Assembly (NCBI GenBank): GCA_029821875.1
Contig: JALGXW010000019.1
Span: forward strand, 1 to 59,308
Reading direction: 5' to 3'
Length of the DNA stretch: 59,308 nucleotides
Source: Candidatus Hebobacterum abditum
GTDB taxonomy: Bacteria; Armatimonadota; Hebobacteria; Hebobacterales; Hebobacteraceae
Below the pieces are notes generated by a model, which had not been told where the DNA came from, made no database searches, and worked only from the letters and a program-made list of their open reading frames with translations. The translations under genes were made by a program, and so were the position numbers. Position 1 is the stretch's first letter. Each line of letters starts with the position of its first letter. Shown here in pieces: positions 51,248-58,673 of the stretch.

Positions 51248-52456
51248 CTAGGTGCGAAGCCGCTCAGCTACCCGGTGACCGAGAGCCGAGCACGCGGCGA
51301 GATCCTCTCTACCTGGCACGTACTTGACCTTCAGGCCCTGGGCCACGAGGTCGACTTTCATCGCCTGAAGGCTCTCTTCGATCTGCCCTACGGCCTCGCC
51401 GCTCCATCCGTAGGACCCGAAAGCGGCCCCAACGAGATTGCGCGGCTTAAGGCCTTTGAGATAGCTCAGGGCATCGGCGACCGTCGGGAATACGCCGTTG
51501 TTCAGCGTGGGGGAGCCCACCAGAAGGGCTCCCGCCTGCAGCAACTCCGTCGCTACGTCGCTTCGATGGCTCTCCCGCAGCGGCATCACCTTCGTCTCGA
51601 CACCGGCCGCGGCGAGGCCATCGCCCATCGCTCGCGCCATCGCCGCCGTGCTCTGCCACATGGTGTCGTAGGCGATGACCGCCTTTCTCTTCGCCTTCCC
51701 GGCGGCCCATCCTGCATACCAGTCCACGACTCGACCGGTGTCCTTCCGCCAGATTGGGCCGTGGCTGGGAGCCACCACGTCGATGGCCAGGTTCAGGTTA
51801 CCCACTTTCGCCAGCAACTTAGCCACAAGCGGCGAAAGAGGCAGCAGAATGTTTGCGTAGTACTTCGCCGCTTCGTCCTCGAGCACGGCCTCCTCTAGCT
51901 CGTCGGCGAACCTCTGGCTGGAGGCGAGGTGCATGCCGAAGGCATCGTTCGACATCAGCAGTCCGTCTTCGGCCAGGTAGGTCATCATGCTATCCGGCCA
52001 GTGGAGCATGCGGGCCTCGACGAAGTGGAGCGTCGCGCCGCCCAGGCTGAGGCTCTCACCCTCCTTCACTGCGGTCACCTCGGAAGGCAGGGAGAAGTGC
52101 TCCGACAGAGCCTCTACACCCAGCGTTGAGGCGAACACCCTCTCCGGCCGCACGGCGGCGAGGACCTCCGGCAGGCCGCCCGAATGGTCCATCTCAGCAT
52201 GGTTCGATATCACATAGTCGATCCGGGCCGGATCGACCACTGAGGCGACGCGCGCCAGGAGTTCGCCGACAAAGGGCGCCTTGACCGTGTCCACCAACGT
52301 GACCTTGTCGGCCACGATGAGATACGCGTTGTAGGTCGTGCCGCGGCGCGTGGCATATCCGTGGAAGTCGCGGACACCCCAGTCGATGGCGCCGACCCAG
52401 TGAACGCGGTCGGTCACCTTCACTGCTGTGAACGGCGTCTTAACATTCGCAGTCAA
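51248..52456 (-). CDS. Flavodiiron protein (FprA-type O2/NO reductase)
   Basis: This 402-residue protein reduces O2 to water or NO to N2O at a di-iron site. The metallo-beta-lactamase domain keeps every iron ligand: NHAEMDHSGG (His, Glu, Asp, His), MLHWPDSM, MSNDAFG and APSHGPIW. A flavodoxin domain follows (VIAYDTMWQSTAAMARAM, LLVGSPTLNNGVFP, GSYGWSGEA) and binds FMN. It has no rubredoxin or flavin-reductase extension, so it needs an external donor. The downstream hydrogenase gamma subunit or the upstream rubrerythrin could supply one. It sits 30 bases after the ferritin-like gene in the same direction. Confidence 0.95.
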   Translation of the reverse strand: MTANVKTPFTAVKVTDRVHWVGAIDWGVRDFHGYATRRGTTYNAYLIVADKVTLVDTVKAPFVGELLARVASVVDPARIDYVISNHAEMDHSGGLPEVLAAVRPERVFASTLGVEALSEHFSLPSEVTAVKEGESLSLGGATLHFVEARMLHWPDSMMTYLAEDGLLMSNDAFGMHLASSQRFADELEEAVLEDEAAKYYANILLPLSPLVAKLLAKVGNLNLAIDVVAPSHGPIWRKDTGRVVDWYAGWAAGKAKRKAVIAYDTMWQSTAAMARAMGDGLAAAGVETKVMPLRESHRSDVATELLQAGALLVGSPTLNNGVFPTVADALSYLKGLKPRNLVGAAFGSYGWSGEAVGQIEESLQAMKVDLVAQGLKVKYVPGREDLAACSALGHRVAERLRT

Positions 52457-52486
52457 TGGAATGGCTCCTTGCCTCGCCCGCGAGTG

Positions 52487-53005
52487 TCACTCTCCCTGGG
52501 CGGCATGCCCTGAACCCTCCGCACACTGCAAAAGATCCCTCAGGCTGGCTATGTGCCCCATCTCCTCCTTGACGATATCATCGATGCGGGCCCCGCCGAG
52601 CCGCTCGGGGACGAGGTCGTGCATGCCGAGGTAGAAGACAACCGAGTCCTTCTCCAGGCCGATGGCCACGCGGAGAATCTCTTCGACACTCTCCTTCCCT
52701 GTGAGTTGCTCGGCCGGCCTCACCTTCTTGTCGAACACGCTCTTGTCCGCCAGCGCGCGCAGGTAGAGTGGGAGCTCTCCCTCGGGATCGAATGTGAGCT
52801 CCTTGCGTTCGTCATCGCTCAGTCCTGCGCGCATCTCCGAGAAAGCCTTCTCGTGTTCCACCTCCATGGCGGCGAGCTCCTGCAACATAGAGTGAGCACT
52901 CGAATCCTGCTGTTGCTCTGCAGCGCGCGCGTAGAAGTCGGCGCCATTGCGCTCGATCTGCTCCGCTATCTCCAGCACCTCATCGGCGTTGAACCTAAGC
53001 CGCAT
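52487..53005 (-). CDS. Ferritin-like (rubrerythrin-fold) di-iron protein
   Basis: This 172-residue four-helix-bundle protein has two ExxH-type ligand sets. The first helix pair holds IERNGADFYARAAE and MEVEHEKAFSEM. The second holds IGLEKDSVVFYLGM and IVKEEMGHIASLRDL. It lacks a rubredoxin domain. The family includes peroxide- or oxygen-reacting 'ferritin family' proteins in anaerobes. Its start overlaps the end of the ferritin gene by 11 bases, so the two are translationally coupled. It is followed 30 bases later by the flavodiiron gene. Confidence 0.88.
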   Translation of the reverse strand: MRLRFNADEVLEIAEQIERNGADFYARAAEQQQDSSAHSMLQELAAMEVEHEKAFSEMRAGLSDDERKELTFDPEGELPLYLRALADKSVFDKKVRPAEQLTGKESVEEILRVAIGLEKDSVVFYLGMHDLVPERLGGARIDDIVKEEMGHIASLRDLLQCAEGSGHAAQGE

Positions 53006-53513
53006 CTGCTGCCTGCTCCCCTCCTGCCTGTCGTGCGCCGAGCTCGTTGTCCATCATCAGGAGCAAATGCGGCGCATCCTTGATCCGCGTCAGCTTCTGC
53101 ACTACCTCGTCGGCGGACTTCTCCTCTTCGATCTGCTCCGTGACGAACCACTGGAGGAAAACGTCCGTGGCCGCGTCCCCTTCATCCCTGGCCATCTTGA
53201 CCAGGCTGTTGATGAGGCCCGTGACCTTCTGCTCGTGCGCGTAGGCGGCCTGGAAGACAGCCAGCGGCGATTCCCACTCGGTTCCGGGCGCGTCAATCTG
53301 GGCGAGCGTGACGCGGCCGCCGCGATCGCAGATGAAGTCGAAGAACTTCATCGCGTGCATCTCCTCCTCCTGCGCCTGAATCCGCATCCAGGTTGCCATC
53401 CCGGGGAGGTTCGTCGACTCGAAGTAGGCGGCCATCGATAGATAGAGATACGACGAGTAGTACTCGGCATTGAGTTGCCCATTGAGGGCCTTCTGCATCT
53501 GCTCGCTTAGCAT
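52995..53513 (-). CDS. ftnA: Ferritin
   Basis: This 172-residue bacterial non-heme ferritin stores iron and oxidises Fe(II). The ferroxidase residues lie in LNAEYYSSYLYLSMAAYFE, AQEEEMHAMKFFDFI and FVTEQIEEEKSADEVV. The N-terminus MLSEQMQKALNGQLNAE is the classic FtnA start. The tail (LGARQAGGEQAADAA) is Ala/Gly-rich. It is third in the PerR-rubrerythrin-ferritin series. Holding iron next to peroxide-removing enzymes limits Fenton chemistry. Confidence 0.95.
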   Translation of the reverse strand: MLSEQMQKALNGQLNAEYYSSYLYLSMAAYFESTNLPGMATWMRIQAQEEEMHAMKFFDFICDRGGRVTLAQIDAPGTEWESPLAVFQAAYAHEQKVTGLINSLVKMARDEGDAATDVFLQWFVTEQIEEEKSADEVVQKLTRIKDAPHLLLMMDNELGARQAGGEQAADAA

Positions 53514-53564
53514 TGCCTGCCCTCCTCTGCTTCTGAATGCGTGCCGCCCCGCTCGCGACAGCAG

Positions 53565-54113
53565 CTACGCGAACGTGTGGAACCTATCTTTCCCCTTTGC
53601 GCAGACGGGGCACTTATCCGGTATCTCGCCCTCCACCGTGTAACCACAGACATCGCAGACCTGCACCGGCCCCAGCTCCACGTCGGAGCCAGCATCCACC
53701 ACCCGCTTCGCCTGGCCGTACAAATCCTCGTGAGTCTTCTCGGCGGATAGCGCATAGTGGAAGCTGAGGCGCGCAGCGCTCTCCTTCTGCAGCTTCGCCG
53801 TCTCCAGGTAGGTCGGGTACATTTCATTGATCTCGAAGGTCTCACCCTCGATTGCCCCCTCCAGATTCTGGGACGTGCTCCCCAGCCCAAAGCCGGCCAT
53901 GGATGGGACCAAGAAAGGCCCGGCCTCCTCTTGCAGTGCCCTGAAGTGGTTCGTGGCGTGGACGGTCTCGGCGTACGCGATCGCCCGGAACAGCCGAGCG
54001 ACGTTCGGAAACCCATCCTCCTCAGCCCTGTCGCCCCAGATGACATATCGCATGTACGCCATCGACTCCCCGCCGTAGCCGCTGCGTAGATTGGCTGCCG
54101 TCATGTCGTGCAT
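53565..54113 (-). CDS. rbr: Rubrerythrin
   Basis: This 182-residue peroxide reductase joins a four-helix di-iron domain (GGESMAYMRYVIWGDRAEE, AIAYAETVHATNHFRAL, ARLSFHYALSAEKTHEDLY) to a C-terminal rubredoxin-like iron site with two CxxC pairs (VCDVCGYTV and KCPVCAKGKDRF). The long open frame upstream is not part of the gene. The ATG at 54113 has GGAGG 5 bases before it and gives the normal N-terminus. It follows the PerR gene by 53 bases. Confidence 0.95.
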   Translation of the reverse strand: MHDMTAANLRSGYGGESMAYMRYVIWGDRAEEDGFPNVARLFRAIAYAETVHATNHFRALQEEAGPFLVPSMAGFGLGSTSQNLEGAIEGETFEINEMYPTYLETAKLQKESAARLSFHYALSAEKTHEDLYGQAKRVVDAGSDVELGPVQVCDVCGYTVEGEIPDKCPVCAKGKDRFHTFA

Positions 54114-54166
54114 ATCTTCCTCCCTAGATGATGCCGAGGCTTGCCTCGTCGAGCGGGCACCGGCTC

Positions 54167-54610
54167 TCAAGCGCCGCCCTGCTTCGCTGGGCTCCGTTGT
54201 GCTCCCTTGCGCTTCCGGTCGCGCTCTGTGGCGCATCCGCGACACAACCCAAGGAGCTCCATCCGGTGCCCCGTGATCTCGTAGCCTGTTGCGGCCCGGG
54301 CCGCCCGTTCGACGTGGCAGATCGACTTCATGCGCACATCGTCCAGCCTCCCGCAGCCCATGCATCGAACATGGTAGTGGCGCGCGGCGTCGGCATCGAA
54401 TCGGCGCTGTCTGCCGGCCGCCTCGATGCTCTGCACAAGCCCGTGCTCGGCCAAGATCCCCAGGTTGCGGTAGATGGTCCCGAGACTGATCCGTGGCAGG
54501 CGGCGCTTTGCGATCCGGTAGATCTCGTCGGCTGTCGGATGGCCTCCGGCCTCTTCGATGGCGGCCAGCAGCGCGCGACGCTGTCGCGTCATCCTTAGCC
54601 TGGGGCGCAT
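54167..54610 (-). CDS. perR: Peroxide-responsive Fur-family regulator (PerR-like)
   Basis: This 147-residue metalloregulator has a winged helix (TADEIYRIAKRRLPRISLGTIYRNLGILAEHGLV) and a dimer domain. That domain keeps structural zinc cysteines CMGC and CRGC and the regulatory ligands FDADAARHYHVRC with Asp in RLDDV. An Asp at that last position, rather than Glu, marks PerR, whose iron-bound histidines are oxidised by H2O2. The ending GYEITGHRMELLGLCRGC closely resembles PerR. It heads the oxygen-defence operon and probably represses it. Starts at 54640 and 54628 are possible, but the promoter would leave almost no leader. I chose 54610, preceded by GGCGGAGAGAG. Confidence 0.88.
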   Translation of the reverse strand: MRPRLRMTRQRRALLAAIEEAGGHPTADEIYRIAKRRLPRISLGTIYRNLGILAEHGLVQSIEAAGRQRRFDADAARHYHVRCMGCGRLDDVRMKSICHVERAARAATGYEITGHRMELLGLCRGCATERDRKRKGAQRSPAKQGGA

Positions 54611-54622
54611 CTCTCTCCGCCT

Positions 54623-54637
54623 GTTCATAATAGTAAC
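54623..54637. promoter_or_regulatory. Candidate PerR/Fur operator (7-1-7 inverted repeat)
   Basis: GTTCATA, A, TAGTAAC forms a 7-1-7 inverted repeat in which 5 of 7 positions are symmetric, AT-rich at the centre in an otherwise GC-rich region. It lies between the -10 and the perR start codon, where a repressor would block transcription. PerR and Fur boxes share this 7-1-7 form. No clear second copy was seen upstream of the other redox genes. Confidence 0.45.
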
Positions 54638-54648
54638 CATTCTCGCCT

Positions 54649-54676
54649 ACTCTACCTCTCTGTGGTCCTGAGTCAA
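54649..54676 (-). promoter_or_regulatory. Promoter of the perR-led operon
   Basis: On the minus strand TTGACT (54676-54671), a 16-base spacer and TAGAGT (54654-54649) form a plausible sigma-70 promoter. The predicted start is near 54642, immediately before the candidate operator. Both hexamers are one or two bases off consensus. Confidence 0.5.
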
Positions 54677-54837
54677 ACCAGGGGTGGACGTCCTTGTGCG
54701 CGTCGGGGCACAACGATGTGCCGGGAAACGCGCCCGGCGCATTCCGAATCAGGAAACAGCCCAGCGCGCCGAGAACTAGCAGGCCGGGCGGCTATGTGAG
54801 CACACTGCGGCGCCTGAATGCGTGAGGAGGAGAGAGC

Positions 54838-55236
54838 ATGGCAACGACGACCGTCCTCTGGAGAGAAGGGATGCATTTCTGCACGCAGCTGGGGTCCGGG
54901 GAGCTCATGTGTGACGAGTCCTCGGAGGTGGGGAAGGCATATCCTTCCGCGCCGGAACTGCTGATGGCCTCCCTGGGCTCTTGCATAGGGTCGGTCCTGG
55001 TCTACTTCTCGACCCGGCACGACATCGACCTCGAAGGAATGAGGATCGACCTGGACTGGGAGATGGCAGAGAGGCCTCACCGTATAGGAGAGATCCGGAT
55101 TGGGGTTCACATTCCCCGCGCTCTCCCCGAGGAGCAGGTCAGCACACTGGAGCGCGTCGCGCACTCATGCCTGATCCACAACACGCTGATCCACCCGCCC
55201 GAGATCGAGCTGGGCCTGTCGGCCGCCGACTCCTAG
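54838..55236 (+). CDS. OsmC/Ohr family protein
   Basis: This 132-residue protein belongs to the OsmC/Ohr fold that reduces organic hydroperoxides through a cysteine pair. PELLMASLGSCIGSVLVYF holds the peroxidatic Cys near residue 48, and VAHSCLIHNTLIHPPEIEL holds the second. A purine-rich GGAGGAGAGAGC lies before the ATG. It is divergent from perR with about 200 bases between them, and its 3' end overlaps the convergent ferritin-like gene by 4 bases. It is probably the organic-peroxide branch of the defence island. The YhfA-like subgroup is also possible. Confidence 0.9.
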   Translation: MATTTVLWREGMHFCTQLGSGELMCDESSEVGKAYPSAPELLMASLGSCIGSVLVYFSTRHDIDLEGMRIDLDWEMAERPHRIGEIRIGVHIPRALPEEQVSTLERVAHSCLIHNTLIHPPEIELGLSAADS

Positions 55237-55535
55237 CTGCTCTCGCCCTCCGCCATCTCGACCACTTCGCGCCGCCCGGCCTCGAGGTACTCGCCCTCGT
55301 CCGGCGCGAGGCGCCGAAGCAACTCCATGAACTCCCCGATGTGCTCTCGCTCTTCGTTCGCGATGTCCGTCAGTACTTTCTTCGCGAACTTGTCGTCCGT
55401 GGCGTCCGCGTGGGCCATGTAGACATGCACCGCCTCGTGCTCGGCCGCGATGTTGAGTCGAATCGCTCGGATCAGTTCTTCCTTGGTCAGCTTCCGCGGC
55501 ACGACGCCCGAGAAGGGATTGAGGAACTCCGGCAT
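55233..55535 (-). CDS. Encapsulin-type ferritin-like protein (EncFtn family)
   Basis: This 100-residue protein has the compact N-terminus PEFLNPFSGVVPRKLTKEELIRAIRLNIAAEHEAVHVYM. A second helix follows with VLTDIANEEREHIGEFMELLRRLAPDE. The two give one ExxH-containing half-ferritin that must dimerise to build the ferroxidase site. This is the family of encapsulated ferritins. The C-terminal tail is short (EVVEMAEGESS), and no encapsulin shell gene is in the window, so cargo status is not shown. It converges with OsmC. The start has GGAGG in a good position. Confidence 0.88.
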   Translation of the reverse strand: MPEFLNPFSGVVPRKLTKEELIRAIRLNIAAEHEAVHVYMAHADATDDKFAKKVLTDIANEEREHIGEFMELLRRLAPDEGEYLEAGRREVVEMAEGESS

Positions 55536-55958
55536 CAGTCACCTCCTGGCGACATTGAGGTATCCATCTGCGGCGACCCGGCGCTGTAAAGCCGGACCCA
55601 GTGCTTGGTTCCGGCCCCCTCTTGTGACCCCTTCGACCTCAGTGTCCGGATTCTCACACGAAGCTCACAGGTTGTATTCCCGTCGACCCATCGGTGACCG
55701 GGGAAGAGGAGCGTTTCCGCTTCTCTCCGGGCACGGTTGACCGGCGAGCGCCAGGGCGCTATCATTGGCACGCGATGAAGCACGCACGCTGCCGATCACG
55801 AGCGGAGAGAGACCCGCGGCGAGAGCGACGCGGAGCGTTTCTGCGTGGCCGGTGGCGTGACTTACCTACCTGACCGCCGTCCGAAGGCGGCGTCCTTTCC
55901 AGAAGCCACAGGCCGCGGGGTCTGTGGCTTCGGTGCATTTCCAGTGAGGTGAGAGCCA
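55536..55958. other. Intergenic region with hairpins, no gene recognised
   Basis: About 420 bases lie between the ferritin-like gene (minus) and the GNAT gene (plus). Open frames here lack ribosome sites and family features. The 3' half (55770-55931) is rich in inverted repeats: CCGCG/CGCGG near 55812-55837, CGCC/GGCG near 55875-55889, and a perfect 10-bp stem GAAGCCACAG (55902-55911) with CTGTGGCTTC (55922-55931). The last stem ends 27 bases before the GNAT start. It may be a structured leader or a terminator; no known riboswitch class was matched. Confidence 0.5.
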
Positions 55959-56405
55959 ATGGACGATCGTATCTCTCAGATGACGGTAGCAGACTTCGAG
56001 GAGGTGGCGAGTGTGTGGGAGGAGGCCGAGCTGTGGCCCCATGTGGGCGAGGACCGGGACTGGTTCGAGAGAGCGCTCGCGCGCAATCCGGACTCCGCCC
56101 TCGTGTGGCGCCAGGAAGGGAAGATCGTCGGCACCGTGATCGGCGCCTGGGACGGTCTGCGCGGATGGATCTACCATCTGGCCGTGCTGAAGGCCCACCG
56201 CAACCGCGGCATCGGAGGGGAGCTTCTGGGGGCGGCCGAGGATCGGCTGTGGAGGCTGGGTGTGAGACAGATCAACCTGATGGTCTACGAGGAGAACGAC
56301 TTCGCCAAAGCCTTCTACCTCCGCCGCGGGTACGAACACTCGCCGGCGAAGGTGCTGAGGAAGAGGCGCTCCGGCGCGGATCGACAGAACGCGGCGTCGG
56401 GCTGA
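55959..56405 (+). CDS. GNAT family N-acetyltransferase
   Basis: This 148-residue GNAT enzyme binds acetyl-CoA through IYHLAVLKAHRNRGIGGELLGAAED (the Q/RxxGxG/A motif, about residues 69-93). The fold ends INLMVYEENDFAKAFYLRRGYEHSPAKVLRK, as in RimI-like acetyltransferases. The acceptor is unknown. A hairpin lies just upstream, and GAGGTGAGAG serves as ribosome site. The next gene follows after 167 bases and may be separate. Confidence 0.9.
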   Translation: MDDRISQMTVADFEEVASVWEEAELWPHVGEDRDWFERALARNPDSALVWRQEGKIVGTVIGAWDGLRGWIYHLAVLKAHRNRGIGGELLGAAEDRLWRLGVRQINLMVYEENDFAKAFYLRRGYEHSPAKVLRKRRSGADRQNAASG

Positions 56406-56572
56406 GGCCTCATCGTCTCTCGGCGGTGTCTGTACCAGTGGCCAGCGCTTCCTCAGCGTCGCTCCCCGGTTCGCGACAGGTGGCGCATAGCGTCAACAGG
56501 CGCACGCAGGCCATCCGGCGAATGACCATTGTGGCCAGGAGGATTCCTCAGGCTGTAAGAGGGGAGAGCCAT

Positions 56573-58645
56573 ATGGCACCCAACGTGAATCGGCGTCTCA
56601 TGAACGCGGTGGCGTTTACTGCCGCCTGGATCGTGACGACGGGCGCATTCACGGAGGCCCAGCCGCTGCCAGCTGAGCTCAAGGCGGCGGTGGCCCAGGC
56701 CTCGGCCTCTGTCATCCCGGCCCTCGTTCGCATCCATGTCGTCGAGGCGGACTACTGGGAAGGCCGCGAGATCAAGTCCGAGGCGACGGGTAGCGGCGTC
56801 ATCTTCACCCATGACGGGCACGTTATCACCAACCACCACGTCGCCGGACATGCCGCGCAGATCACGTGCACTCTCGCCGACCGACGCAAGATCGATGCCG
56901 AGCTCGTCGGAACCGATCCGCTCACTGACATCTGCGTCATAAAGCTGCTCCCGTCAACGGCCGAGCGGTTCGCGGTCGCGCACTTCGGCGACTCCGACGC
57001 CGTTCGCGTTGGTGACCCCGTTCTCGCCATGGGTAGCCCCCTCGCGCTCTCTCAGTCCGTCACGCTCGGCATAGTGAGCAACACCCAGCTGGTCATGCCA
57101 GACCTTCTGTGGCCGTTCACACTTGAGCTGGAGGGTGAAGATGTCGGCTCCATGGTGCGCTGGATCGGCCACGACGCGAAGGTCGGCCCGGGCAGCTCCG
57201 GCGGGCCGCTGGTCAATCTCGAGGGCGAGGTCGTCGGCATCAACGAGATGTACTTCGGTCTCGGTGCCGCCATCCCCGGTAGTCTCGCCCTGAGCGTCGC
57301 CCAGGAGATCCTCGCCTCCGGGAGGATTGCCCGCGCCTGGCTCGGCCTCGAGGTGCAACCACTGCTTGAGTCACAGCAGGGGGAGACAGGCGTCCTCGTC
57401 AGCGGCTCCATTCCGGACTCGCCGGCAGAGCGCGCCGGCTTCCAGCCTGGCGATCTCCTCATCTCGCTCGCCGGCCGCTCCATCCATGTCCGACATCCTG
57501 AGGAGCTGCCCGGATTCAACCGGCTGATTGCTGACCTGACGATCGGCGAGCAAGTTGGTGCCGTCGTCCTCCGCCGGGGTGCTCGCCAGATCCTCCGAGT
57601 CGTGCCAGAGGAACGAGAGGCGGCTCAGCCCCGGGAGGGCGAGTTCCCGGAGTGGGGCATGACGGGTCGCAACCTGTCCTTCGTCCAGGCAAAGGAGATG
57701 CGTCGCTCCAAGAGCGGCCTGTTAGTCACCAGCGTGCGCCCGGGCGGTCCGTGCAGTGACGCAAAGCCGGCCATCGCCGGGGGAGACGTCATCACCGCCG
57801 TGGGTGAAACGGCCGTCGTCACCTCGACCGACCTCACGGCAGCCACTGGGCGGCTCATCGCAGGCGCCGACGGTCCCGTTCCCACTCTCGTGCTCTTCGA
57901 CCGGGGCTCTGAGCACTGCATGACCGTCGTCAGGGTCGGGAAGCGCCCTCTACCTGATCCTGCCGTCGAGGCCCGCAAGGCCTGGTTGGGCGTCGCCGTC
58001 CAGGTCCTCACGCGCGAGTTGGCCGAGCAGCTCAGGCTGGAAGGTCGCACCGGAGTCCGAGTCACCCAAGTTCTGCCAGAGGGCGCCGCCGAGCGCGCCG
58101 GGCTGCAGGTCGGCGACTTCATCGTTGGTCTCGATGGCGAGGACATCCGCGCCTCGCGCCCGCAGCACGTGGACGTCTTTCAGACTATGATTCGCCGACG
58201 CCGCATCGGCGCCGAGGCCGAGTTGGCAATCATCCGCGATGGCACCGAGATGACGCTCACCGTCCGGCTCGAGGAATCCCCGAAGGCCGCGCGCGAGATG
58301 GCGCGCTACCGCGACGAGAGCTTCGAGTTCACCGCGCGCGACATCACCGTGAACGACCGCTTCCTGCGTCAGTGGCCGCCTGCTCAGCAGGGAGCGCTGG
58401 TCGACGTCGTGAGTGAGGGAGGCTGGGCCGCGCTGGGCCACCTCGCCGTGGGTGACCTGATCGTCGAGGCGGACGGCCGCGAAGTCCGGAACGTTGGGGA
58501 CGTCGAACGTCGGATGGGCGAGGTCGCTGTGGGGAAGCTGGATGCGGTTGTCCTTCGCGTGCAGCGCGGCATTCACTCGCTCTTCGTAGAGCTGGAGCCG
58601 AAGTGGACGGAAGTACCCGTCCCGTCAAACGCCGACGCGCAGTGA
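56573..58645 (+). CDS. Secreted trypsin-like serine protease with four PDZ-like domains (HtrA-related)
   Basis: This 690-residue protein starts with a signal sequence (LMNAVAFTAAWIVTTGAFTEA). The chymotrypsin-fold protease has a complete triad: His in ITNHHVAG, Asp in LTDICVIKL and Ser in GPGSSGGPLVN. Four PDZ-like modules follow, at about residues 255-350 (AWLGLEVQPL), 360-460 (GLLVTSVRPGGP), 465-565 (AWLGVAVQVL ... GLQVGDFIVGLDGE) and 600-690 (GHLAVGDLIVEADGRE). HtrA proteins usually have one or two PDZ domains, so four is unusual. It probably handles envelope protein quality control. ATG 56573 has GGGGAG 6 bases upstream; the open frame upstream belongs to no gene. Confidence 0.9.
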   Translation: MAPNVNRRLMNAVAFTAAWIVTTGAFTEAQPLPAELKAAVAQASASVIPALVRIHVVEADYWEGREIKSEATGSGVIFTHDGHVITNHHVAGHAAQITCTLADRRKIDAELVGTDPLTDICVIKLLPSTAERFAVAHFGDSDAVRVGDPVLAMGSPLALSQSVTLGIVSNTQLVMPDLLWPFTLELEGEDVGSMVRWIGHDAKVGPGSSGGPLVNLEGEVVGINEMYFGLGAAIPGSLALSVAQEILASGRIARAWLGLEVQPLLESQQGETGVLVSGSIPDSPAERAGFQPGDLLISLAGRSIHVRHPEELPGFNRLIADLTIGEQVGAVVLRRGARQILRVVPEEREAAQPREGEFPEWGMTGRNLSFVQAKEMRRSKSGLLVTSVRPGGPCSDAKPAIAGGDVITAVGETAVVTSTDLTAATGRLIAGADGPVPTLVLFDRGSEHCMTVVRVGKRPLPDPAVEARKAWLGVAVQVLTRELAEQLRLEGRTGVRVTQVLPEGAAERAGLQVGDFIVGLDGEDIRASRPQHVDVFQTMIRRRRIGAEAELAIIRDGTEMTLTVRLEESPKAAREMARYRDESFEFTARDITVNDRFLRQWPPAQQGALVDVVSEGGWAALGHLAVGDLIVEADGREVRNVGDVERRMGEVAVGKLDAVVLRVQRGIHSLFVELEPKWTEVPVPSNADAQ

Positions 58646-58673
58646 CGGGGCGAAGACACCAGGAGGAAGGACG

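Noticed and set aside
55770-55958. Possible T-box or other known riboswitch before the GNAT gene (GAGAGAG and CCGCGGGG strings).
   Set aside because: No T-box core sequence or specifier arrangement could be lined up, and the downstream gene is not an amino-acid or tRNA-charging gene.
55949-56572. In-frame extension of about 208 codons upstream of the HtrA-like gene.
   Set aside because: It overlaps the GNAT gene in another frame and lacks motifs. The ATG at 56573 has a good ribosome site and begins the signal sequence.
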